A DNA stretch of 64,000 nucleotides from Poriferisodalis sp963663635 (GTDB lineage Bacteria; Actinomycetota; Acidimicrobiia; Acidimicrobiales; Poriferisodalaceae), in the NCBI GenBank assembly GCA_963663635.2, contig CAXXMY010000011.1:682001-746000 (forward strand), written 5' to 3'. The stretch's first letter is position 1. Each line of letters starts with the position of its first letter. Below, one piece after another: positions 43,306-53,196 of this stretch. The notes below the pieces were generated by a model. The model was not told where the DNA came from. It did no database searches and saw only the letters and a program-made list of their open reading frames with translations. A program made the position numbers and the translations under genes.

Positions 43306-46300
43306 GTGTTTCTTCGCTCACTGACCCTGTCCGGATTCAAGTCGTTCGCCGACATCACCACGCTCGAATTCGAGCCTGGAGTCACCGTGGTGGTCGGCCC
43401 CAACGGCAGCGGCAAGTCGAACGTGGTCGACGCCATCGCGTGGGTGCTGGGAGCGCAGGGTCCGCGCACACTGCGGGGCCAGAAGATGGACGACGTGGTC
43501 TTCGCGGGTACCGACCGGCGCGTTGCGCTCGGGCGGGCACAGGTCACGCTCGTCATCGACAATGAGTCCCAGACGCTGCCGACGCCCACAGCCGAGGTGG
43601 CCATCACCCGCACGCTGTTCCGCTCGGGCGATTCCGAGTACGCCCTCAATGGGACGCCGTGCAGACTGCTGGACCTCCAAGAACTGCTCAACGACGCCGG
43701 AGTCGGGCGCCAGCAGCACATCCTCGTGGCGCAGGGACAGATCGAACAGGTGCTGGCCGCCCGGCCCGAAGAACGACGCGCGCTCATCGAGGAAGCCGCT
43801 GGCGTGCTGAAGTTCCGCCGACGCAAAGAGCGCGCTGAACGACGGCTCGAAGGCACCGACGCCAACGTGACGCGTCTCGTCGATCTCCAGCGTGAGCTGC
43901 GGCGTCAGCTGCGGCCGTTGGAGAAACAAGCGGAGGCCGCCCGACGGCACAGCGAGTTGAGCTCCGAACTTGAAGACCTGCGATTGCATATCGCCGGTCG
44001 GGAGCTGGCCGGTCACCGCGCAGCGTTGGGCGCGTCCGAGGCTCGCCGGGGCGAACTTGCAGCGCAGCAGGCCGCGGTGTTCGAATCGATCGCCGCCCTC
44101 GAGGCCGCGATCGACGCTTCGCAGGCCCAATTGGCGAGTGCGAACGCCGAGCCGTCCGATCGGCTGCCACGCGTCGCATCCATGTCCGAACGTGCACGGG
44201 GCCTCATCGGGCAGGTGTACGAGCGGATGCGCTTCGTGGAGCGAGATAGTGGCGCGCTGCTCGCGTCTGATGTCGTCGCGACGCTCACCGACGAGCACAC
44301 GCGCATCACCGCCGAGCTCGCCGAACTCGCTGCGGCCGATGCTTCCGAAGGCGAATCTCAAGCCACCACGCCTCGGTCGGACGACCAGCCCGGTGGCATC
44401 GGCCAATCCGCTGTGTCTGATGGCATCGGCCAATCCGCTGCTGCCCTCGCCGCGGCGGCGGCTGAGCTGGAGGCGACGGCAGCGGCGCTGGCAGACGCCG
44501 ACACCGCGCGGCGGCAGGCGTTGGGGGAATTGCAGCGCTGGATCGGACGATCCGAAGCCTTGTCAACAGCACTGCGAGCGGCCCGCGAGAGCTCCGGTAT
44601 CGCCGAATTGGAGGCGATCGACGGGGTGCTGGGTGTGCTCGTCGATCTCATTGACATCGACGAGGGATGGGAATCGGCAACAGAAGCCGCTTCGGACGGA
44701 GCGTTGGGGGCCGTGGTCGTCCACGACGATGCGGCGGCCGCAGCCGCACTGTCACGCCTCGCAGCAAGCGAGACCTCCGGCACCGTGGTCGCACTCCCGG
44801 ATCCCGCATCCGCCGGCGCCCCACCCTTTCAGGGCCCGGGTGGCGGCAAACCGGTGCGTCCCCACGTGCGAGCCTCCTGCGTGGGACCTGCGTGGGCCAC
44901 GCAAGGCGTGAACGCACTTCTGGACTCGGCCATTGGCTCGGCGGTCTGTGTCGTCGGCGACTGGGCCGAAGCATTCGACCGGGCGCTGGTTGAGCGCGAC
45001 ACAGTGTTTGTGACTGACCGCGGCGATCGCTTCGGGCCTGGACGCTGGCGTATCGGCACCGGCGGCCCGGTTGCCACTGCTGTCGCGCTTGAAGAAGCTC
45101 GCGCCCGCATCGTTGATCTGACCCGCAACAGCGACGATGCCGAGCAGGCGTGGGACGAGGCCAAAAAAGCACACGAGATCGCGGCCGGCGAGCACACACA
45201 GCGTGCGCGAGATGCCGAGACGACGCGACGCCGAGCCGCAACGGCCGAGGCCCGCCGGGTCGCACACGCACAAGCAGACGAAGCCCGAGCTGCAGCACGC
45301 CGAAAGCGCCGCAGCACCCTTGAGCAGCGTCGCGCCGTGATCGAGCATCGACTGGCCGGGCACGACGCACGTCGATCAGCCGCGGCGGCACGATTGGCAC
45401 GTTCGGAAGCCATGCTCGCCGCGTTGGATCGACTGTCGCTGCTGCTCACCGAGCGTCGTCAGCGTCTCGACTCTGAGGTCAAGCGACTGCGGGCGCGTCA
45501 GACCGCGCGTGTGGACCTGATCGGCCGCCTCGCTGATCGGCTTGACGCGCACCGCCGAGAGCGCGACGCCGCAATTGAGCGTCGCGAGGAGCTGCGCTCG
45601 GAGCTCGCCGCGCTGGACGTCTCCGACGCCGAGCGGCGCACGAAGTGCGAGGCGATCGTCGAGATGCTACGCACTGACCTCACCGCCGACGCCGAGGCCG
45701 CGCTCGGGGCGCCTCTGCCACTGCTGCCCGACGGCGTCACTCCCACAGCGCGCCTGCGCGCGCTGCGGTCCGAGCTGAGCCGGCTCGGACCGGTCAACCC
45801 TCTCGCGCTCTCCGAATACGAATCAGCCTCGAAGCGCTACGAGTTCGTTGCTGCGCAACTCGCCGACGTGCGCAACGGCCGCCGCGAGCTGCACAAGGTG
45901 ATCCGAGCCATCGACGCTGAGATTGTGGCCACGTTCGCTGGCGCGTTCGCCGACGTTGCCCAGAACTTCGCAGAGTTGTTCGGAACGCTGTTCCCCGGAG
46001 GCACCGGCACGCTCACCCTGACTCAGCCAGAAGAGCCCCTCACAACGGGCGTGGAGCTCGATGTACGGCCTGCGGGCAAGCGCGTCGGACGGTTGTCGCT
46101 GCTGTCAGGTGGCGAACGCTCGCTGGTGGCATTGGCGTACTTGTTCGCAGTGTTCCGGAGCCGGCCCTCGCCGTTCTACGTGCTCGACGAGGTCGAAGCA
46201 GCACTCGATGACGTGAACTTGCAGCGATTCCTGGATCTCGTAGCGGATTTCCGCCGCGAGGCGCAGCTCATCATCGTGACCCATCAGCGACGCACGATGG

Positions 46301-46401
46301 AAGCTGCCGACGTGTTGTACGGCGTCTCGATGCCGCCGGGTGGCTCCAGCGTCGTCGTGTCGGAACGACCGGAGCGAGCGGCGGCGCTGATCGGCGACTG
46401 A
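43306..46401 (+). CDS. smc: Chromosome segregation protein SMC
   Basis: SMC forms the condensin-like complex with ScpA/B. The 1031-aa protein has the Walker A GPNGSGKS (31-38) in an N-terminal FKSFADITTLEFEPG context, two coiled coils (about 165-400, 640-830), a hinge (about 430-560) and the C-terminal LSLLSGGERSLVALAYL and VLDEVEAALDDVN. It is shorter than most bacterial SMCs (about 1150-1190 aa), with shorter coiled coils. A small duplication gives two GIGQSA repeats near residues 365-380. GTG start. ftsY follows 65 nt downstream. Confidence 0.93.
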   Translation: MFLRSLTLSGFKSFADITTLEFEPGVTVVVGPNGSGKSNVVDAIAWVLGAQGPRTLRGQKMDDVVFAGTDRRVALGRAQVTLVIDNESQTLPTPTAEVAITRTLFRSGDSEYALNGTPCRLLDLQELLNDAGVGRQQHILVAQGQIEQVLAARPEERRALIEEAAGVLKFRRRKERAERRLEGTDANVTRLVDLQRELRRQLRPLEKQAEAARRHSELSSELEDLRLHIAGRELAGHRAALGASEARRGELAAQQAAVFESIAALEAAIDASQAQLASANAEPSDRLPRVASMSERARGLIGQVYERMRFVERDSGALLASDVVATLTDEHTRITAELAELAAADASEGESQATTPRSDDQPGGIGQSAVSDGIGQSAAALAAAAAELEATAAALADADTARRQALGELQRWIGRSEALSTALRAARESSGIAELEAIDGVLGVLVDLIDIDEGWESATEAASDGALGAVVVHDDAAAAAALSRLAASETSGTVVALPDPASAGAPPFQGPGGGKPVRPHVRASCVGPAWATQGVNALLDSAIGSAVCVVGDWAEAFDRALVERDTVFVTDRGDRFGPGRWRIGTGGPVATAVALEEARARIVDLTRNSDDAEQAWDEAKKAHEIAAGEHTQRARDAETTRRRAATAEARRVAHAQADEARAAARRKRRSTLEQRRAVIEHRLAGHDARRSAAAARLARSEAMLAALDRLSLLLTERRQRLDSEVKRLRARQTARVDLIGRLADRLDAHRRERDAAIERREELRSELAALDVSDAERRTKCEAIVEMLRTDLTADAEAALGAPLPLLPDGVTPTARLRALRSELSRLGPVNPLALSEYESASKRYEFVAAQLADVRNGRRELHKVIRAIDAEIVATFAGAFADVAQNFAELFGTLFPGGTGTLTLTQPEEPLTTGVELDVRPAGKRVGRLSLLSGGERSLVALAYLFAVFRSRPSPFYVLDEVEAALDDVNLQRFLDLVADFRREAQLIIVTHQRRTMEAADVLYGVSMPPGGSSVVVSERPERAAALIGD

Positions 46402-46465
46402 CGGGCCGCGAGATGGGCATGCGGAGTGGCGAGCCAGTGACAGCGCGTCGGTAGCCTGCCCGCCA

Positions 46466-47569
46466 GTGAGCACGACGGTCCTGCTTGTCATCATCTTCGT
46501 CGCCGTAATGGTGCTTCTGGCCGCGGTGCCGTTCGTTCACCGGTCCATTGGGCGGCGTGCCGGGCCTTCGGTGGCCCAGCCACCCGACGACGTCACAACC
46601 GTGCTTGCGAAATATCCGCGCGCGCCCGAAGACGTCGCGCCCGAGCCCGCCACGTTCTCGACTGGACTGGCAGCTTCACGCCGTTCGTTGCGTGAACGGC
46701 TCTCAGCGATCCGCGGACGACGCGCCGACGACGACGTTTGGGAGCGCATGGAAGAGGCGCTCCTCGGCGCAGATGTCGGCGTCGCCACCACCATGGCGAC
46801 GCTCGACCGTCTGCGGGCTACATCCGTCGAGCAAGGCATCTCCGACGGCGACACGCTCCTCGAATCGCTCGGCGCGCAGATGCGGGCCGTACTCGGTGCG
46901 CAGCGGTCGTTGCAGACCACCGCACCGGACCGGCCAGACGCCACGCCGGTCTGGCTCTTCGTCGGAGTGAACGGCGTCGGCAAGACCACCACGATCGGCA
47001 AGGTCGGCCATCGGCTCGCTGCACAGCAGCGCCAGGTAGTCATGGCCGCAGGCGACACTTTCCGAGCCGCAGCGACCGAGCAGCTGGGCACCTGGGCCAC
47101 CCGTTGTGGTGCTGAGCTGATCTCGGGCAGTCCCGGAGCTGATCCGAGCTCCGTCGTGCACGACGCCGTCGCCGCGGCTGCAGCCCGCGGCGCCGACATC
47201 GTGCTCGCGGACACCGCCGGCAGGCTGCAGAACCGCAAGAACCTCATGGACGAACTCGCCAAGGTGCGCCGCGTCGCCGACCGCTATCCCGGCGCTGTTA
47301 CCGAGACGCTGCTCGTCATCGACGCCACGACGGGCCAGAACGGGCTGAGCCAAGCGCGAGCCTTCGCGGAGTCCACTGATGTCACCGGCGTCGTGCTCAC
47401 CAAGCTCGACGGTTCGGCGAAAGGCGGCATCGTGTTCGCCATCGAGGCCGAACTCGGCCTGCCCGTCAAGCTCGTCGGCCTAGGTGAGGGCGCGGCCGAT
47501 CTGGTCGATTTCGACCCTGACGACTACGTCGAAGCGCTGCTGGCGTTACCGACCGACCACACCCGGTGA
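46466..47569 (+). CDS. ftsY: Signal recognition particle receptor FtsY
   Basis: FtsY docks SRP-ribosome complexes at the membrane. The 367-aa protein has an N-terminal transmembrane helix (about 4-24), a short A domain, the N domain (about 70-150) and the GTPase domain with GVNGVGKT (167-174), DTFRAAATEQL, DTAGRLQ and TKLDGSAKGG. The membrane helix instead of a long acidic A domain is usual in Actinomycetota. GTG start; ffh follows 30 nt downstream. Confidence 0.94.
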   Translation: MSTTVLLVIIFVAVMVLLAAVPFVHRSIGRRAGPSVAQPPDDVTTVLAKYPRAPEDVAPEPATFSTGLAASRRSLRERLSAIRGRRADDDVWERMEEALLGADVGVATTMATLDRLRATSVEQGISDGDTLLESLGAQMRAVLGAQRSLQTTAPDRPDATPVWLFVGVNGVGKTTTIGKVGHRLAAQQRQVVMAAGDTFRAAATEQLGTWATRCGAELISGSPGADPSSVVHDAVAAAAARGADIVLADTAGRLQNRKNLMDELAKVRRVADRYPGAVTETLLVIDATTGQNGLSQARAFAESTDVTGVVLTKLDGSAKGGIVFAIEAELGLPVKLVGLGEGAADLVDFDPDDYVEALLALPTDHTR

Positions 47570-47599
47570 CTCGGCTGATTTGACAGGATTTCTCTTGCG

Positions 47600-49105
<1,506 letters not shown>

Positions 49106-49279
49106 GGGGCGTCGCGGGGCGCCAGCCGAGCGTCCCGTTAGGCTGACATGTCGGCGCGGTGCCCGGGCTGTGGGCGGATCATTCTTCGCCCCCGTAACCG
49201 CCAGCCGTCGCCCTGTACTCGAATCACCCCCGACGCGAATCAGACCTCATTCGCATCAAACCGGACACTTGGGAGCACC

Positions 49280-49651
49280 ATGGCCGTACGTCTGCGACTC
49301 AAGCGCACGGGCAAGAAGAAGCAGCCCAGCTATCGCGTTGTCGCGGTGGACAGCCGCAAGCCCCGCGACGGCCGCGTGCTGGAGATCATCGGCACGTACG
49401 ACCCGCGTCAAGAGCCATCCGCCGTCTCGATCGTCAATGAGCGGGCCGTGCACTGGCTTCGACACGGCGCCCAGCCGTCCGAGACGGTGTCGAAGCTGCT
49501 GACCATCACCGGTGCATGGGACGAATTCCGAGCGCAGCGCGAGCCGGAGGCTGCCGCGGCCGAACAGACGCCGCCGGAAGTCGCCGCCGCACCGCCTGAA
49601 CCCGACCTGGTGCTCGACGACGCGCCGGCCGAAGAAGAGGATTCCCAGTGA
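49280..49651 (+). CDS. rpsP: 30S ribosomal protein S16
   Basis: S16 is a small-subunit protein that stabilises 16S rRNA. The 123-aa protein begins MAVRLRLKRTGKKKQPSYRV, the standard S16 N-terminus, and carries an acidic, Ala/Pro/Glu-rich C-terminal tail of about 40 residues beyond the usual 80. The ATG at 49280 is decided by homology; the open frame extends upstream through non-coding sequence. The KH-protein gene starts 4 nt before its end. Confidence 0.96.
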   Translation: MAVRLRLKRTGKKKQPSYRVVAVDSRKPRDGRVLEIIGTYDPRQEPSAVSIVNERAVHWLRHGAQPSETVSKLLTITGAWDEFRAQREPEAAAAEQTPPEVAAAPPEPDLVLDDAPAEEEDSQ

Positions 49652-49923
49652 CGGACGTGGCAGATGCCCCCGCCCCCGCCGAGCCGACCACCGCAGAAGA
49701 GGTGCTGCTGTATCTCATCGCCCAGCTCGTCGAGCATCCAGATCAAGTCGAGGTCGAGATCGCCGAATCAGGTTCCAAGCTGAGCTTGACGGCGACTGTG
49801 AGCTCCGAGGACATCGGCCGGGTCATCGGCAAGCGAGGACGCGTCGCGAACGCCATACGCACGCTGGTGCGAGCGGCTGCTCATTGCGATGGCGTCCAAG
49901 TCGAAGTCGATTTCAGAGACTGA
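49648..49923 (+). CDS. khpA: KH-domain RNA-binding protein KhpA
   Basis: KhpA is a small single-KH protein, partner of KhpB/Jag in other bacteria, acting on RNA. The 91-aa protein has the KH motif IGKRGRVANAIRTLVRAA around residues 58-75, with the GKRG loop. An Ala/Pro-rich N-terminus precedes the KH fold. The GTG at 49648 overlaps the rpsP stop (GTGA). The 3' end overlaps rimM by 35 nt. The order rpsP-khpA-rimM-trmD-rplS is conserved. Confidence 0.92.
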   Translation: MTDVADAPAPAEPTTAEEVLLYLIAQLVEHPDQVEVEIAESGSKLSLTATVSSEDIGRVIGKRGRVANAIRTLVRAAAHCDGVQVEVDFRD

Positions 49924-50407
49924 CTCCGGCCCCGCACCGGGGCTGCTGGAGATTGCACGGATCGGCCGCGCCCACGGGTTGCGTGGCGAGGTCTCCGTGC
50001 ACCCCATCACCAACCGCGACGAGCGCTTCGCGGTCGGTTCGGTGCTCGTCACCGCGAGCGGTGAGCGGGCAGTGACAAGCTCGCGGGGCGACGGCACGCG
50101 GTGGCTGCTCGGACTCGACGGCGTCGTCGACCGGGACGCGGCCACCGAGCTCGCTGGCACCACGTTGTACGCCACTCCCCTCGACGACCCCGACGAGCTG
50201 TGGGTTCACGAGCTGTGCGGCAGCACCGTTGTCGACCAGCACGGAAACGAGGCCGGCGTCGTCACAAATGTCGTGGCGAATCCGGCCGCGGACCTGCTCG
50301 AGCTGGACACCGGCCACTTGGTGCCGCTGACGTTCGTTGTGAGCACTGAGCCAGGCACGGTGCACGTGGACGTCCCCGACGGGTTGTTCGAGCTCGTCGA
50401 TGGCTGA
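49889..50407 (+). CDS. rimM: Ribosome maturation factor RimM
   Basis: RimM helps assemble the head of the 30S subunit and binds S19. The 172-aa protein has the N-terminal motif IARIGRAHGLRGEVSVHP and the C-terminal PRC-barrel region (about 100-172) with LDTGHLVPLTFVV. The ATG at 49889 lies inside khpA; an alternative start slightly downstream would still keep the conserved motif. It overlaps trmD by 8 nt. Confidence 0.9.
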   Translation: MASKSKSISETDSGPAPGLLEIARIGRAHGLRGEVSVHPITNRDERFAVGSVLVTASGERAVTSSRGDGTRWLLGLDGVVDRDAATELAGTTLYATPLDDPDELWVHELCGSTVVDQHGNEAGVVTNVVANPAADLLELDTGHLVPLTFVVSTEPGTVHVDVPDGLFELVDG

Positions 50408-51203
50408 AGCGGACCTTTCCGGTGGCCCGGATTCGGGAATGCGAATCGATCTGTTCACGATCTTTCCCGACGAACTCGACGCCATGTGCGATTTGAGCGT
50501 GTTGGGTCGCGCTCGCCGCGCGGGCCTGCTGGACCTCCGATGCCAGGATCTGCGGATGGCCACAACAGACGTGCATCGCAGCGTCGATGATGCTCCGTTC
50601 GGCGGTGGACCGGGCATGATCCTGGCGCCCGAACCGGTATTTGCGGCTGTCGAGATGGTCGATCCGCCGCGTCCGCTGTTGCTGCTGGACGCTGGAGGGC
50701 ATCGATTTGACCAGGCAGCGGCTGCAGAACTGGCGGTGGGGGGCGGCTTCAGCCTGCTGTGCGGGCGCTACGAGGGTGTCGACGAGCGCATCCGCGCCGG
50801 GTTGGTCGACGGATCGCTGTCGGTGGGCGACGTGGTGCTTGCCGGAGGCGAATTCGCCGCCATGGTTGTCGTCGAGGCCGTTGCCCGGCTTGTGCCCGGC
50901 GTGCTCGGCAACGCTGACTCCAGCGCAGACGAGAGCTTCGCCAGCGGCTTGCTGGAATACCCGCAGTGGACCCGACCCGCATCGTTTCGGGATCTCGACG
51001 TCCCCGAGGTGCTCCGCAGCGGTGACCATGAGCGCGTCGCTCGGTGGCGGCGCGCCATGGCGCTGGTGCGCACGGCCCGGGAGCGTCCCGATCTGCTCGC
51101 AAACCGAGGCATCGACGACGACGACCAAGCGTTGCTTGACGAATTCGGACTGTCGATGTCCGCGTTATCCGATAGTGGAGTTCCGCAGAGCTCTCGCCGG
51201 TAG
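50400..51203 (+). CDS. trmD: tRNA (guanine37-N1)-methyltransferase
   Basis: TrmD methylates G37 of tRNAs and prevents +1 frameshifts. The 267-aa SPOUT enzyme has MRIDLFTIFP near residue 14, DDAPFGGGPGMIL, LLCGRYEGVDERI (deep trefoil knot, SAM site) and SVGDVVLAGGEFAAM. Residues 1-13 before MRIDL are not conserved, so the internal ATG at 50439 may be the true start. It overlaps rimM and is followed by rplS after 84 nt. Confidence 0.95.
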   Translation: MAEADLSGGPDSGMRIDLFTIFPDELDAMCDLSVLGRARRAGLLDLRCQDLRMATTDVHRSVDDAPFGGGPGMILAPEPVFAAVEMVDPPRPLLLLDAGGHRFDQAAAAELAVGGGFSLLCGRYEGVDERIRAGLVDGSLSVGDVVLAGGEFAAMVVVEAVARLVPGVLGNADSSADESFASGLLEYPQWTRPASFRDLDVPEVLRSGDHERVARWRRAMALVRTARERPDLLANRGIDDDDQALLDEFGLSMSALSDSGVPQSSRR

Positions 51204-51287
51204 CCTCGCCAAACGTCCTGTTCGCCGGACCGTCTATTCGCCGGACCGCCCAATTGCCAGGTCGCAGACCCCAGGAGTCGGACTGTC

Positions 51288-51632
51288 ATGCAGAGCACCG
51301 ATCTCGTCGACCAGCCTCGACTGCGCGACGACCACCCTGAATTCAGCCCCGGAGACACCGTGCGCGTCCATGTACGCGTCGTCGAGGGCAATCGACAGCG
51401 GACCCAGGTCTTCGAGGGGTACGTCATCGCACGGCAATCCGCCGGCATCAGCGAGACGTTCACCGTTCGCAAGCTCAGCTTTGGTGTCGGCGTCGAGCGG
51501 ACCTTCCCGCTGCACGCGCCCACAATCGCCAAGATTGAGCGTGTTGCCGTCGGCGACGTTCGCCGGGCGAAGTTGTACTACCTGCGCGACCGCGTCGGCA
51601 AAGCAGCGCGCATCAAAGAGAAGCGCTTCTAA
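51288..51632 (+). CDS. rplS: 50S ribosomal protein L19
   Basis: L19 lies at the subunit interface. The 114-aa protein has PGDTVRVHVRVVEGNRQRTQ, FEGYVIAR, FTVRKLSFGVGVERTFPLH and the C-terminal RRAKLYYLRDRVGKAARIKE, all standard. It closes the rpsP-trmD ribosomal cluster. In many bacteria lepB or rnhB follows; here yraN follows 39 nt downstream and is broken. Confidence 0.96.
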   Translation: MQSTDLVDQPRLRDDHPEFSPGDTVRVHVRVVEGNRQRTQVFEGYVIARQSAGISETFTVRKLSFGVGVERTFPLHAPTIAKIERVAVGDVRRAKLYYLRDRVGKAARIKEKRF

Positions 51633-51671
51633 CCCGCGCGTCGGCTAGAGGCTCCGCGACGCCACGAGCGC

Positions 51672-51905
51672 GTGACCGCCGGTCGCCAAGCCTTGGGCCG
51701 CTTCGGCGAGGATCGCGCCGCGCGCTGGTACGTCGAGCGCGGCTATCGAGTTCTTGAGCGAAATTGGCGTTGCGCCGAGGGCGAGCTTGATCTCATCGTC
51801 ACCGACGGCACCTACCTGGTCGTCTGTGAGGTGAAGACCCGATCGACCGACCGCTTCGGCACTGGACCCTTCGAGGCGATCACCCCTCGCAAGCAGCGGC
51901 CCGTG
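51672..51905 (+). pseudogene. yraN: YraN (UPF0102) endonuclease-like protein, 5' fragment
   Basis: YraN is a small endonuclease-fold protein whose gene often lies near rplS, comM and dprA. From the GTG at 51672, 78 codons are intact, including ALGRFGEDRAARWYVERGYRV, RNWRCAEGELDLIV and CEVKTRSTDRFGTGP, the family's nuclease-like core (Glu/Asp/Lys residues EGELDLI, CEVKTR). At PRKQRPV the sequence meets the IS1182-type relic at 51906, and the last ~40 codons are missing. They survive in the eroded copy at 52483-52754. Confidence 0.85.
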
Positions 51906-52458
51906 CAAAAAGGCAGCGGACCCCGGACCTGATGAGCGTGATCGTGTCCTGGGTGAGCACCGAGTCCGCCACACCGGTCGAGTCGACCGTGCGGCGATGG
52001 CCGATCACCCCAGCGCGTTTGGCTGCGATCTTGACCCGATCCCCCAAAAAGGACTCCATCCCGGCGCGAACCAGACGCGCCCGGAACTCCACCAGCACCA
52101 CATGCGCTATCCCCCGATGCTCCAACGGCAAACCCAACGCCGCCTTCCACGACATATCGAACCGCGAACGGCGCTGCGCCTCACGATCCGACACGCCATA
52201 GAACAACTGCAACAACAACAACGCCGCCACCACCGACGGCGGATGCGACGGACGACCCCGGCCAGACGCATACAACGCATCAAAATCGGCATCACAGAAC
52301 AGCTCGCCCCGAGCCTGCCCCAACGTCACCAAGAACCCCTCCGTGTCAAGCAGATCGCCCACCAACACCCCGACATCGAAAATCGAACCCTGACCATCAG
52401 CCGAACCGCGCACCCCACCATCATCCGCGATCACGCCCCCCAACACGAGGACCCACAA
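51906..52458 (-). pseudogene. IS1182-family transposase, N-terminal fragment
   Basis: The fragment encodes the DUF772-type N-terminal domain of IS1182/IS5-like transposases: ELFCDADFDALYASGRGRPS, ALLLLQLFYGVSDREAQ, then WKAALGLPLE and VDSTGVADSVLTQDTITL. The catalytic DDE core that should follow is missing, because the frame runs into yraN at about 51905. The protein is truncated to roughly 185 of the usual 450-550 residues. It cannot be active. Confidence 0.75.
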
Positions 52459-52482
52459 CCGGACTTTCCGACCACCCTCCTA
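51906..52482 (-). mobile_element. IS1182-type insertion sequence relic
   Basis: A fragment of a DDE transposase gene lies between the two yraN pieces. Only the 5' third of the transposase is present, and no matching terminal inverted repeats were seen. It is flanked by the yraN 5' fragment and a degenerate second yraN copy. The relic therefore does not appear mobile. Confidence 0.7.
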
Positions 52483-52754
52483 GAGGCTCGTGTCAGCCTT
52501 GGCCGGCGAGGATCGCGCCGCGCGCTGGGTCGAGCGCGGATCGAGTGAGCGATTGGCGTTCGAGGGGAGCATCTCATCGTCACCGACACCACTGTCGCTT
52601 CGGCCTGGATTCGAGGCGACCCCTCGCAAGGCAGCGGGTGCGACGTCTCGCCGCGCAATTCCTGCGCCAAGGCCCCGGCTGGGCTGGGCCGGTGCGCTTC
52701 GATGCTGTCTCTGTCATGGCCGGCAAGGTCGAAGTGATTCAGGGAGCATTCTGA
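52483..52754 (+). pseudogene. yraN: Eroded second copy of yraN with many short deletions
   Basis: The stretch repeats the 5' region and N-terminal part of the intact yraN fragment (51644-51905) but with about a dozen deletions of 2-50 nt and few substitutions. Matching islands include CTAGAGGCTC, GGCGAGGATCGCGCCGCGCG, GTCGAGCGCGG, ATCTCATCGTCACCGAC and TTCGAGGCGA, in order. After PRK it continues with the C-terminal part missing from the first copy (VRRLAAQFLRQGPGWAG, VRFDAVSVMAGKVEVI) and the stop at 52754. No continuous frame exists. Either duplication followed by decay, or misassembly of two haplotypes, could explain it. Confidence 0.8.
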
Positions 52755-52802
52755 CCCACTGTCGCCGCCTGACCCCTCGGCCTGTCTGCCTCAGCCGTGC
52801 CG

Positions 52803-53012
52803 TCAACCGAGGGGTCGGCGGCGGTCGCGTGCCTGCCAACAACCCCAATGCCAGTGACGGCGCAGATCAGGGGCCTCGGTTGGCACCGCCACGACGTGAC
52901 CGACGCCGGCGTCGATGTCGTTGGCACAGCCGCCGCACACGTAGCGCTTGAGCGCTTCGTACGGCTGCAACCGGCGAACGTCGTAACCCGGGACCTCTTG
53001 AAGCTCTCTCAT
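52803..53012 (-). CDS. Small CxxC/HxHxxC zinc-motif protein
   Basis: The 69-aa protein has YVCGGCANDIDAGVGHVVAV and HWHWGCWQARDRR, giving a C-x2-C ... H-x-H-x3-C array. Similar small proteins are common in actinobacteria, often annotated as hypothetical or as ATP/GTP-binding without proof. The ATG at 53012 lies 5 nt after the stop of a 36-codon membrane peptide gene, so the two form a small operon. Function unknown. The metal-binding inference rests on the cysteine/histidine spacing. Confidence 0.6.
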   Translation of the reverse strand: MRELQEVPGYDVRRLQPYEALKRYVCGGCANDIDAGVGHVVAVPTEAPDLRRHWHWGCWQARDRRRPLG

Positions 53013-53017
53013 CTGGG

Positions 53018-53128
53018 TCAGCCCCACAGTGCCCACGCCAGCAAGGCCAATGCGACCGCAGCCGCAGCAGCCAGGAGCACGTAGTCGACCCGCGTGGTGC
53101 GGTGCTTGCGATACGGGTCATAACCCAC
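53018..53128 (-). CDS. 36-residue putative membrane peptide
   Basis: A short frame with a GTG start reads VGYDPYRKHRTTRVDY followed by a 20-residue hydrophobic segment rich in Ala, Leu and Val (VLLAAAAAVALALLAW) and ends ALWG. It looks like a single-pass membrane protein with a basic N-terminus inside. Its stop is 5 nt before the ATG of the zinc-motif gene, which supports real translation. Too short for a reliable family call. Confidence 0.4.
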   Translation of the reverse strand: MGYDPYRKHRTTRVDYVLLAAAAAVALALLAWALWG

Positions 53129-53196
53129 ATCTGAAGTATCGCCCGAGAACGGCACAGTGATTCGCGTCCGCGCAGAAAGCCGCTTGGAGTCCGCTA

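Noticed and set aside
49106..49279. 4.5S SRP RNA or tRNA gene in the gap after ffh
   Set aside because: No SRP Alu/GNAR tetraloop pattern or tRNA cloverleaf could be recognised by eye.
51906..52482. Complete, active IS1182-type element
   Set aside because: Only the N-terminal third of the transposase is present and no matching terminal repeats were found.
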